Positions 17,348 to 25,707 of a DNA stretch of 64,000 bases are shown piece after piece. How positions within the stretch are numbered: position 1 is the first letter of the stretch; the number at the start of each line of letters is the position of its first letter. The position numbers and the translations under genes are program-made. The notes under the pieces are model-generated. The model searched no databases, was not told the DNA's origin, and worked only from the letters and a program-made list of their open reading frames with translations. This DNA comes from Kamptonema formosum PCC 6407 (GTDB taxonomy: Bacteria; Cyanobacteriota; Cyanobacteriia; Cyanobacteriales; Microcoleaceae), in the NCBI RefSeq assembly GCF_000332155.1, contig NZ_KB235898.1, forward strand, positions 124,001 through 188,000, read 5' to 3'.

Positions 17348-20300
17348 CTACAATTCAAAGTTAGCTAAGGGTAGGGTAAAGAAAAAGGTGCTGCCTTCAC
17401 CTAAGATACTTTCAACCCATATTTTCCCGCCATGTCGCTCAATAATACTCTGACAAATTGATAAGCCCAACCCAGTACCTCCTTTTTCACGGGAATCGGA
17501 GGCATCGACTTGCTGAAATCGCCCAAAAATGAGTTCTAGTTTATCGGCGGGAATGCCACGTCCGCGATCGCGGACTTGAAAGAGCGCAAAGTCTGCCTGG
17601 TTTTCGGCGCTGAGGTGGATTGTGGAGTGGGGGGGTGAAAATTTAAGAGCATTACCGAGCAAATTTGTCAAGGTTTGGATAATAGTATCTGGAGCCGCCC
17701 AGACTTTTACATCGGTGGGGGTAATAATTAATGATATTTGCTGTTGAGTAGCGATCGCCTGAATACCATCGACTGCTTGCTGTATCAAATCTGCTGCTTT
17801 GCAAACAGTTTTCTCCAAAACTGCCCGCCCGGAGTCTATGCGCTCCAAATCTAAAATATCATTAACCAGGTTCACCAAACGATGAGTATCGAGGAGGGCA
17901 ATTTCAATCATGCGTCGAGCTTTTTCTGGTTTGCGATCGTAAACCCCTGTTTTTATTAGTCCCAATGACATTTGAATTCCTGTCAAAGGAGTGCGAAGTT
18001 CGTGGCTAACAATGCCAATAAACTCATTTTTAATGTGTTCGAGCTTTTGTCGTTCGGTGATATCTTCCCCAATACTGATCGTGCCAATGATGTTTTCATC
18101 TACATCTTGCAGCATGGTATTGTTCCAAGCAATGACTCGTTCTTCACCAGATTTGGTCAAGATTAAATTTTGATAATAGGGATGATAATTATGGGTTAAA
18201 ACTTCCGAAAAAACAACTTGAAGCGCTTGTTGCTGATCGTGGGGTAAGAAGTTTTCAAACCAATTTTTTCCTAAAACTTCTGCTTGAGTATATCCTGTGA
18301 GTTTTAAGAAGAAAGGATTAACATAGTTGACATTTCCCCATCGATCGAGTCCGACAACGATTAACTGCACGTTATCCAAGAGCGATCGCCAGCGTCGTTC
18401 GGCTTCTCGGATCGTGGCTTCAGCTTGCTGGCGTTCTTGTAGTTCGATCTGAAGTTGTCCGTAGAGTTCGGATTGTTGGATAGCGATCGACAATTGGCTA
18501 GTAATCTGTTCGAGTAATTCTATTTCCCAGGATTGCCAATTACGAGGTGCAGTATTTTGATAGATGATTAATAATCCCCAGAGTAATTCTCCCGAAAATA
18601 TCGGGACTGCTATATATGCTTGGGCTTGAAACTGTTGCAAAAGTTGGATATGACAGTCATGAAGTCCAGCCCCACCAATATCTGTAATTACAAAGGTTTC
18701 ATGATTGCGGAAACGACCGCCTTGGGTTTCTTCCAGATAGACATCTTCACAAACTTTTTTAATATCGCGTCCGATCATTTTTACCCAATTCTCACCAACT
18801 GACTCGACGACAAAATCACCACTCCAATCAGGATTAAAGCGGTAAATAGCAGTGCGATCGGTTTGTAATGTCTGCCTAACTTCAGTAACAGTAGTATTCA
18901 GAATGACATTGATATCTAAAGATTGGCGAATCCCTTGAGTAATACTCCAGAGCAAATTTTCCTTTCTAGATTTCTGTAGTGAAGCTGCTTCCGCGTCTTG
19001 TCTAATTTCTTCGAGGTGCTTCGCTAAGGTGATATCTTGATGAACTGCTACCAGCACATCCCCGTACTCGGAATGCTTGAATACAGAACAAGTCGCACTG
19101 CACCAAAATGGCGTACCATCTTTCTTGACATTTTGGACTTCATAGCTGAATTCATGGTTTTGTAAAACGGCAGTCCGAATGGCTTGATTTACCTCTTGAG
19201 CACTTACCGATTCGCTATTATAGTTCACAATCGAAACGTGCTGACCGTTGAGTTCACCCAGATCGTAACCAAACATCTGCTCAAATTTAGGATTGGCATA
19301 GACAATCACTCCATTATCGGCTCTCACTAAGCAAATGCCTTCGGCCATATTACGGGTAATAACAGCCTGAAGCTCTAACATTTGTTCGGCTTGTTTGAGC
19401 TGAGTTAGATCGCGCAGACTGACGATAACGCCGGAAATATTTTCACCCGCATCATATAAAGGCGTATAGGTAACGTTCAAAAATTGCGGGACTAAATTAG
19501 GATAGTCAAACCATCTTTCATACTGAATTTTTTCTCCCGCCAAACATCGGTCTAAGCGAGGTTGAATGAAGTTATCAAACAATTCTTCTCCTAGTATATT
19601 TCTGAGTGAATTGCCGATAACTTCGCTTTCAGATTTGTTGCACCAAGTCAAATAAGCTGGATTCGCGATCTGATAAATATATTCGCGATTCATCATCGCA
19701 ATTCCATCGGTTGTGTTGGAAATTATCCGCTGATATTGTTGGAGAATTTCTTCAGCAAGTTTGCGTTCAGTGATATTTTCGACAATATAGGAAAATCTGG
19801 GATATTCACTAGGGCTGATTGTAATTGGGCAAACAGTTCCTGATAACCAGCACTCACCATCATTGGTAGGGTGAAGATATTCAAACCGAACTGGGGCTTG
19901 AGTGCGTTGAGCCTCTCGGTAGTAGGAAATCCAACGATTGATCGTAGCTGGTGATGTGCCTAAGCTACTAGAAAACTGATTTTGCATCCCGGCGGTGGTA
20001 TTGTGGAAAAACTGAGCCGCCGCCCAATTATCGGCAATGTGGAGAATATCTCCGTCATGTAGCTCAACTATGCCCATCGGTACAACCGCACTATTAAAGA
20101 AACTCCGTAAGGTTGATTCACTCTGCTGCAAAAGTTTCGCCGCTTCTTTGCGATCGCTGATATCATTGTTAATTTCCAAGACCTTAATTAGTCTACCCAG
20201 ATCGTCTTTTTGGGCAACCCAACGGCTAGATACTGCGATCGGGGAATTGTCCCGACTATAATGAATCAGTTCACCTTCCCAGTAGCCTGTGGCGAGGAGT

Positions 20301-22237
20301 TGAGCTTCAATTACGTTCAACGGCTGAGGAAACTCAGTTTTCAATAAAGCTTTGATTTCTTGCCCAAAGGCTTCGGCTTTTGTCCAGCCATACATCAACT
20401 CGGCTCCATGATTCCAAAAGGTAATTATGGAGTTGATATCCCAGCTAATAATGCCATCATGAGCTAAATCTAGTAGCTGTGCTTGTTCTTCTAGCAGTTG
20501 ATAGGCGCGATCTTTTTCTAGTAAAGTAATTAACAGGCGATCGTTTAATTTGGTTAGTTCTACGGTTCGTTCTATTACTCTTTGTTCCAGGGCGTTATTT
20601 AGTTCTTTTAAGGCAATTTGTGCCTGTTTGCGTTCGGTAATATCTCGACAAGCACAGAATCGCATTATTTCCCCTTGCCATTCCAAGATGTTAGTACCGA
20701 TCTCTACATCATAGATTGAGCCATCTTGTCGTCGGTGCCGAGTTTCAAATACTCCACTGGTAAAGCTGGTGTCAGTTAGGAATTTCTGAACTTCGTCAAA
20801 AGTGAAATGAGCATCCCAGTCAAAAACGTTGAGGCTTAATGTTTTTTCTGGCGTGTAACCTAACATTTCAGAAAATCGGGGATTTGCCTCTAATACCTTT
20901 CCTTCTCTGTCTAAAATCACGATGCCATCAAAGGAGGTATTAAAAACAGTCTGGATGCGGAGAGATTCTGTTTTTACTTGCTCAAATAGATCGGCTTTTT
21001 GGATGGCAATACTAGCTTGTGCAGACAACTGGCGTAGTAATTCTATTTCGGAAGTTTGCCATTCGCGGGGCGCGGCACAGTGATGAACAACTAGCAATCC
21101 CCAGAGATTTTTACCTTGCAGAATTGGTACAACTAGATTGGCCCTAACTTGGAAAGCTGCCAGCATTTCCCGATGACATGGTGAAATTTGGGCAGTGTAA
21201 ATATCTGATTTGGCAGTAACTAAGCCTTGCTGAAAGGGTTCAATATATTCTTTGCCAATACAAGGATCGTGGGAATGGTTAGATGAGATCGCGTTCCAGG
21301 GGGGATTGACCGATTCTACGAGAATTTTTCCGCCATAGTCGGCATCAGTTTTAAAGATCAGAGCGCGATCGCATTGCAAAAACTGGCGCACTTCCTCTAC
21401 AGTTGTTTGCAGAATGTCTTCTAAATTCAGGGATTGGCGAATGCGCTGGGTCATTTCCATCAACAGCCGTTGTTGCTCGAATTGCTGATGCAGCAAGATT
21501 TCTGATTGCTTGCGATCGTCAATATTGACGAGCGTGCCAGCAATTCGCACAGCTTTACCTGTTTCGTCATCAAAGCCGTGTCCTCTACCCTCAACCCAGT
21601 GAATGCTGCCATCTGGCCAAATTAGGCGAAATTCATGCTGATAAACGCTTTTTGTTTGCAAAGCTTGCTGCCTTGCCTGATTTAAGCCTTCGCGATCGTG
21701 GGGATGAAGCCTAGCGTCAAAGGTTTCGTATTTACCATCAAAAGTACCGTCAGCTAATCCAAATAAATGTTCGGTTTCTGGCGACCAAGTAATTTCTCCT
21801 GTCACCATATTCCAATCCCACATCCCCATCCGCGCCGCCGACAGCGCCATCCGCAGTTGTTCCCTATTTTCCTGAATTAATTGCTGATTGAGTCTGGCAA
21901 TTTTCTGTCTATTTTCTTTAAGATTGCTGGTAAATAGGTTAATGGTTAAGGCAACTACTACGAAAAAACTTAATTGCACTAAATCCAGTGCTGTATTTAG
22001 CAGGAAAAATTGATAGCGAGGCTCAATCAAGAAATAATCGAGCGCTAGTGTGGAAAGCACAACTGTCACCACTCCCGGCTGAAAACCGCCAAACCAGGTA
22101 CTAAAAATAATGGCAATATAGAAAAACACCCCAATTGTCCGAGGCATTAGGGGTTCTAGCCAGAGGGTAAGCAGAAGGGCAATGGCGGTTGAGGCTATGG
22201 CTAGGCTGTAGGGTAAAAATCGCCGAGATATCTTCAT
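17348..22237 (-). CDS. 1629-residue multi-PAS/GAF sensor histidine kinase with KdpD-like membrane domain
   Basis: Order of domains, approximate residues: DUF4118-type four-helix membrane domain 1-110; PAS 131-245; GAF 265-415; PAS 425-545, 590-700, 705-830, 835-960 and 960-1085; GAF 1095-1250; PAS 1262-1385; HisKA with VSHELRTPL (H1412); HATPase with N box TNLLGNALKF, RDRGRGIP and GGTGLGLSIC. Both GAF domains carry a Cys-His pair (C354-H355 in SPCHREML; C1195-H1196 in HDCHIQLL) followed by FQVRANLVVPI-type strands, the position of the bilin-binding cysteine in phytochromes and cyanobacteriochromes. Light sensing is possible but not proven. It probably heads an operon with the two receivers downstream and is divergent from the small receiver at 22351. 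Confidence 0.9.
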   Translation of the reverse strand: MKISRRFLPYSLAIASTAIALLLTLWLEPLMPRTIGVFFYIAIIFSTWFGGFQPGVVTVVLSTLALDYFLIEPRYQFFLLNTALDLVQLSFFVVVALTINLFTSNLKENRQKIARLNQQLIQENREQLRMALSAARMGMWDWNMVTGEITWSPETEHLFGLADGTFDGKYETFDARLHPHDREGLNQARQQALQTKSVYQHEFRLIWPDGSIHWVEGRGHGFDDETGKAVRIAGTLVNIDDRKQSEILLHQQFEQQRLLMEMTQRIRQSLNLEDILQTTVEEVRQFLQCDRALIFKTDADYGGKILVESVNPPWNAISSNHSHDPCIGKEYIEPFQQGLVTAKSDIYTAQISPCHREMLAAFQVRANLVVPILQGKNLWGLLVVHHCAAPREWQTSEIELLRQLSAQASIAIQKADLFEQVKTESLRIQTVFNTSFDGIVILDREGKVLEANPRFSEMLGYTPEKTLSLNVFDWDAHFTFDEVQKFLTDTSFTSGVFETRHRRQDGSIYDVEIGTNILEWQGEIMRFCACRDITERKQAQIALKELNNALEQRVIERTVELTKLNDRLLITLLEKDRAYQLLEEQAQLLDLAHDGIISWDINSIITFWNHGAELMYGWTKAEAFGQEIKALLKTEFPQPLNVIEAQLLATGYWEGELIHYSRDNSPIAVSSRWVAQKDDLGRLIKVLEINNDISDRKEAAKLLQQSESTLRSFFNSAVVPMGIVELHDGDILHIADNWAAAQFFHNTTAGMQNQFSSSLGTSPATINRWISYYREAQRTQAPVRFEYLHPTNDGECWLSGTVCPITISPSEYPRFSYIVENITERKLAEEILQQYQRIISNTTDGIAMMNREYIYQIANPAYLTWCNKSESEVIGNSLRNILGEELFDNFIQPRLDRCLAGEKIQYERWFDYPNLVPQFLNVTYTPLYDAGENISGVIVSLRDLTQLKQAEQMLELQAVITRNMAEGICLVRADNGVIVYANPKFEQMFGYDLGELNGQHVSIVNYNSESVSAQEVNQAIRTAVLQNHEFSYEVQNVKKDGTPFWCSATCSVFKHSEYGDVLVAVHQDITLAKHLEEIRQDAEAASLQKSRKENLLWSITQGIRQSLDINVILNTTVTEVRQTLQTDRTAIYRFNPDWSGDFVVESVGENWVKMIGRDIKKVCEDVYLEETQGGRFRNHETFVITDIGGAGLHDCHIQLLQQFQAQAYIAVPIFSGELLWGLLIIYQNTAPRNWQSWEIELLEQITSQLSIAIQQSELYGQLQIELQERQQAEATIREAERRWRSLLDNVQLIVVGLDRWGNVNYVNPFFLKLTGYTQAEVLGKNWFENFLPHDQQQALQVVFSEVLTHNYHPYYQNLILTKSGEERVIAWNNTMLQDVDENIIGTISIGEDITERQKLEHIKNEFIGIVSHELRTPLTGIQMSLGLIKTGVYDRKPEKARRMIEIALLDTHRLVNLVNDILDLERIDSGRAVLEKTVCKAADLIQQAVDGIQAIATQQQISLIITPTDVKVWAAPDTIIQTLTNLLGNALKFSPPHSTIHLSAENQADFALFQVRDRGRGIPADKLELIFGRFQQVDASDSREKGGTGLGLSICQSIIERHGGKIWVESILGEGSTFFFTLPLANFEL

Positions 22238-22350
22238 AAATTCCTCTTTCTGACTCGGTTGGCGATAATTTTTTTTTCTTTACTAATTCTTTACTTTGTT
22301 GTGGTTATATTACATCACGGTTTAATTTTCTTTAAATAGGTGGTGTAAAT

Positions 22351-22683
22351 ATGTCATCAACACAAGTTTTGTTTATTCATAATCATATAACCTTTGCGGA
22401 AATTGTACAAGCGGGATTTGCCGAGATAGATGATTGGCATATATCTACAGCTAGTTCACTTAAGTCAATGCTAATAAAAATTAGCCAAAATACTCCCGAT
22501 CTGATTATTTTAGATTTTGAACATCCTGAAATGAATGCAGTAGAAATCTTAACGATGATTAGAAACTATCTATCTTGTCATGCTCCCGTGGTAATTTTTG
22601 TCACCCACCTTTTAAGCGAACAAGAAGAAAATATCTTAACTAACTTAGAGGTTTTAAAGATTGTATATAAACAACCAACCTAA
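22351..22683 (+). CDS. Degenerate receiver-like protein
   Basis: A 110-residue protein with the size and strand pattern of a receiver domain. The phospho-acceptor strand is kept (LIILDFEHPEMNAVE) and a Lys occurs near the end (VYKQP), but the acidic pair that binds Mg2+ after strand 1 is replaced (LFIHNH instead of LIVDDD) and the Thr strand reads VVIFVTH. Phosphorylation is therefore unlikely; it may act as a phosphate-independent pseudo-receiver. AGGTGG about 8 bases upstream supports the ATG. It is divergent from the 1629-residue kinase (113-base gap) and converges, with a 7-base gap, on the five-domain regulator. Confidence 0.65.
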   Translation: MSSTQVLFIHNHITFAEIVQAGFAEIDDWHISTASSLKSMLIKISQNTPDLIILDFEHPEMNAVEILTMIRNYLSCHAPVVIFVTHLLSEQEENILTNLEVLKIVYKQPT

Positions 22684-22690
22684 CTAATTA

Positions 22691-24553
22691 TCACAATCGA
22701 GAGCGCTCCATCCTACTAATTACCCGTGTCACGAGTTCAGGCCCCAACACAGGTTTACTGATGAAATCATCAGCTCCAGCAATAAAAGCTTTTTGCAAAG
22801 ATTCTGGATCGGTATGCGCTGTCACCACCAAAATTGGTAAGTTTTCCCATTGGATATCCTGTCGCACAACCTGACACAATTCTAAACCATTAATGAATGG
22901 CATTTCTATATCTAAAACTACCAAGTCAGGTTTAGTGCTAATTAAAACTTCCCAAAATTGCTGGGGTTCTGTGAGAGTTATTACTTCGATCGCCCAAGGA
23001 GTTAGAAAGTCAGATAATCTAGCCAGCATTAAAACGTCATCATCTACAATTAAGACTTTAGCCTTTAAAGTTTTAGGTTGAGGTAAAACACGAGATATTG
23101 CGTCAAAAATTTGCTTAGTAGTAGCAGGTTTGTGCAAAAATTGTCTAGCTCCTAAGCGCGATACTGCCAAACGATCGGCTAGGCTATCTCGTCCTGTAAA
23201 GACAATTATCGGCAGGTGGGGCGATCGCTTAGTTACTTCTTGCAGCAGCGTCAATCCATCTTCCTCCGTCTCTGCAAAGCTTAAGTCTAGTAACATCACA
23301 TCCGGCATTGATAAAGCTAGAAGCGCTCTAGCATTGGTAAGATTAGAAGCAATTTTAATGCGTAATCCCCAAGCTTCTGACTCTGCTTTTAAGCGCTCTG
23401 TTAAGACAATATCATCATCAACTACTAACAGCCGCTGAGATAAAAAGGTAGGTGTTGATGGAGCTATTAAAGTAACTGAAGGTTTGGTTATTTCCTGCTG
23501 TAATGCTGTCACCAATTCCGAGAATTTGGTAATATTTTCCCCAGACAAAGGACTGTTGTTCATTAGTAAATGTTCTGCGGAACGTGCCAGTTTAGATCCT
23601 TCTTGATACCCAAAAGATCCCATAGATCCTGCTAATTTATGAGCTTCATTCTTAGCCGCTTCCTGTAAATGGTTTTCTATATTTCCTGCTAATAATGAAT
23701 TCTTTGCCTGTTCTAATATGGCAATTTGTTCATTGAATACTTCTCGAAAGCGCTCGAAGATTTTGTCTGTATTTTGTCGATTTTCACTACCAAATTGATG
23801 CTCTTTTGTGCTATCATTTTCAGGCTTGGTAGCATTAGATGGCACTGCTTTAGGCTGGGATTTCAGTCGATAGCCCATGCCATAAACTGTTTCGATGATT
23901 TCTTCACTTAAGCCGCCTGCCTTGAGTTTCTTTCGGACATCTTTAATATGAGTGATAATGGCGCGATCGGTTGGTGCGTCCTCCAATCCCCACAGACGAT
24001 CTAAAATGGCACTGCGGCTAAAGATGCGATCGGGATTTCGCAGGAATAATTCGAGCAGATTATATTCTGTCGCTGTCAGTGAAATGATTTGTTTATCAAA
24101 TGTTACTCGACCCGAATCTAAGTCTAAACAAAGATTTCCCCAAGTCAAGGTATTAGCTAATAAATTCTGAGCAGAATCTCTAGGGGAAAGCGCTTGACTG
24201 CGCCGTAATAATGTTCGTATCCTGGCTAGTAATACTTCAGTAGCACAAGGTTTGCTGATGTAATCATCGGCTCCCGCATCGAACCCTGCTACGACATCGG
24301 CATCTGAATCGTTGGCTGTTAGTAACAGGATGGGTTTGCGGTAGCCTTGCGATCGCAGTTGGCGGCATAGACTAATTCCATCAAGTTTGGGAACCTGCAC
24401 GTCTAGCAAAATTAGGTCATACTCTATTGCGGTTGCCAATTCGAGGCCCGCTTGTCCATCACTCGCCAGATCGATCGCGTAGTGATTGACTCCTAACACT
24501 TTTGCCAGTGTTGCACTCAACAATCTATCATCATCTACTAGCAGAATTTTCAT
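22691..24553 (-). CDS. REC-wHTH-HPt-REC-REC regulator
   Basis: A 620-residue regulator. Residues 1-120: OmpR-type receiver (VDDDR, LLDVQVPKLDG, LLTAND, SKPC). Residues about 135-232: winged-helix DNA-binding domain (SLTATEYNLLELFLRNP, TVYGMGYRL). Residues about 262-350: HPt domain with EAHKLAGSMGSFG as phospho-acceptor histidine. Residues about 372-490 and 500-620: two more receivers, each with the Asp-Asp pocket, LLDLS/VLDIEMP acceptor and Lys (HKPAT, SKPV). The arrangement packs a complete relay in one transcription factor, so a kinase could load any receiver and pass phosphate through the HPt. No kinase domain is present; the neighbouring multi-PAS kinase is a natural but unproven partner. 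Confidence 0.9.
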   Translation of the reverse strand: MKILLVDDDRLLSATLAKVLGVNHYAIDLASDGQAGLELATAIEYDLILLDVQVPKLDGISLCRQLRSQGYRKPILLLTANDSDADVVAGFDAGADDYISKPCATEVLLARIRTLLRRSQALSPRDSAQNLLANTLTWGNLCLDLDSGRVTFDKQIISLTATEYNLLELFLRNPDRIFSRSAILDRLWGLEDAPTDRAIITHIKDVRKKLKAGGLSEEIIETVYGMGYRLKSQPKAVPSNATKPENDSTKEHQFGSENRQNTDKIFERFREVFNEQIAILEQAKNSLLAGNIENHLQEAAKNEAHKLAGSMGSFGYQEGSKLARSAEHLLMNNSPLSGENITKFSELVTALQQEITKPSVTLIAPSTPTFLSQRLLVVDDDIVLTERLKAESEAWGLRIKIASNLTNARALLALSMPDVMLLDLSFAETEEDGLTLLQEVTKRSPHLPIIVFTGRDSLADRLAVSRLGARQFLHKPATTKQIFDAISRVLPQPKTLKAKVLIVDDDVLMLARLSDFLTPWAIEVITLTEPQQFWEVLISTKPDLVVLDIEMPFINGLELCQVVRQDIQWENLPILVVTAHTDPESLQKAFIAGADDFISKPVLGPELVTRVISRMERSRL

Positions 24554-24781
24554 CTTACCAATTACCGAAGAAGGGGCTAGGGGCTAGGGGAAGAGGGGGA
24601 GCGGGGGGGCGGGGGGGCAGGGGAGCGGGGGAGCAGGGGAGATGGGTAATTAGCAATTAGCAATTAGCAATTAGCAATTAGCAATTAGCAATTAGCCATT
24701 ACCAATTAGCCATTACCAATTAGCGATTAGCCATTAGCGATTAGCCATTACCAATTACCAATTCCCAATTCCCAAGAATCT
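24554..24781. repeat. Composite repeat island
   Basis: CTAGGGG heptamers (24572-24590), a GGGGGAGCGGGG tract (24591-24645), then TTAGCAA/TTAGCCA heptamers (24646-24772). Module order is the reverse of 42731-42871. Confidence 0.8.
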
Positions 24782-25483
24782 CTAATGTAAATATTCTATC
24801 CAAGATGGTACGATCTCAGGTGAACCGTACCATTTCCCAGGCGATCGCGGTGAATGCCAAACGTCATCTAAAACTAAATTTTCTGCACCTTCTAAATGTG
24901 CTGCGGCTACGGGAGTAATTCCATCTCCCCAAGTTTCTGCGATCCCAATTGTCAGTTTATAACTGTTATAAGCTAACCAGGTTTTAAAGCCACGCTTCCC
25001 AAAAACTGCCTTACCTGCAACGCAGACATAGCGAACATTTGGATGAAAAGCACCGGGATAGTGAATCTTGACAAAATCTAGATTTTTGCGAGTCCATCTT
25101 TCCTGACTGACGTGAGGCGTGCCCAAAGTAACCAGGGTATTTACAGAGGGGAAAGCGTTCCATAAACCAACGTCTTCGGCTACGTCTCCATGAATAGTAT
25201 AGGGCTTTTCTCCGAGATATATCCGCGCAATCCAGCCGCCGGCTGAGTGACCGATGAGGTTAATCTGAGAGCTATTATATTGTTGCAGGGCTTGCTTGAC
25301 TGTGCGATCGAGCGATCGCAAAATGGGTATCATCGATCGCCCTCCTACTGTTGGCCACCAATCCCGTTGACTTAGGGGTACTATCAGAGTCGGGAAACCG
25401 CGATCGCGCAGAATTTTCTCTAATTGGCTATATTCCGAGGCAGCGGCGAAATATCCTGGTAAAATTACTGTTGGTAACGGCAT
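24782..25483 (-). CDS. Alpha/beta hydrolase, lipase-like
   Basis: A 233-residue enzyme. VILPGYFAAASEY near the start forms the oxyanion loop, INLIGHSAGGWIA carries the nucleophile Ser in GHSAGG, TLGTPH follows the lipase pattern, and WGDGITPVAAAHL plus VWHSP near the end supply likely Asp and His. The ATG at 25483 is chosen; a frame back to 25555 would add 24 unconserved residues out of a dispersed repeat. No signal peptide. The family in cyanobacteria and plants is annotated as alpha/beta-hydrolase or lipase; substrate unknown. The gene is isolated, with repeat islands on both sides. Confidence 0.8.
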   Translation of the reverse strand: MPLPTVILPGYFAAASEYSQLEKILRDRGFPTLIVPLSQRDWWPTVGGRSMIPILRSLDRTVKQALQQYNSSQINLIGHSAGGWIARIYLGEKPYTIHGDVAEDVGLWNAFPSVNTLVTLGTPHVSQERWTRKNLDFVKIHYPGAFHPNVRYVCVAGKAVFGKRGFKTWLAYNSYKLTIGIAETWGDGITPVAAAHLEGAENLVLDDVWHSPRSPGKWYGSPEIVPSWIEYLH

Positions 25484-25530
25484 TGTATATCTGAGATTTT
25501 TTCTATTATTAGTATAAGTTGAAACGTAGA

Positions 25531-25680
25531 AATGTAGGGTGGCGCTCGCCGCCAAAAAGCTGATAATTCATAGCTAAATCCAATTAAAAATTAAAAGTTA
25601 AAAATTAAAAAGGAAATTAATTAAATTTTTAATTTTTAATTTTACGTTTTTAATTTTTGAGAGAGCGCCCACCTTACAAT
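25531..25680. repeat. Dispersed element with GTAGGGTGGCGCTCGCC-type ends
   Basis: GTAGGGTGGCGCTCGCCGCC at 25534-25553 is inverted relative to GAGAGCGCCCACCTTACAAT at 25661-25680, around an AT-rich core of TTAAAATTTAA-type sequence. A tighter copy with perfect arms is at 32321-32384. Confidence 0.55.
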
Positions 25681-25707
25681 CTATAGTTTATGCTGACAGT
25701 AAAACCT

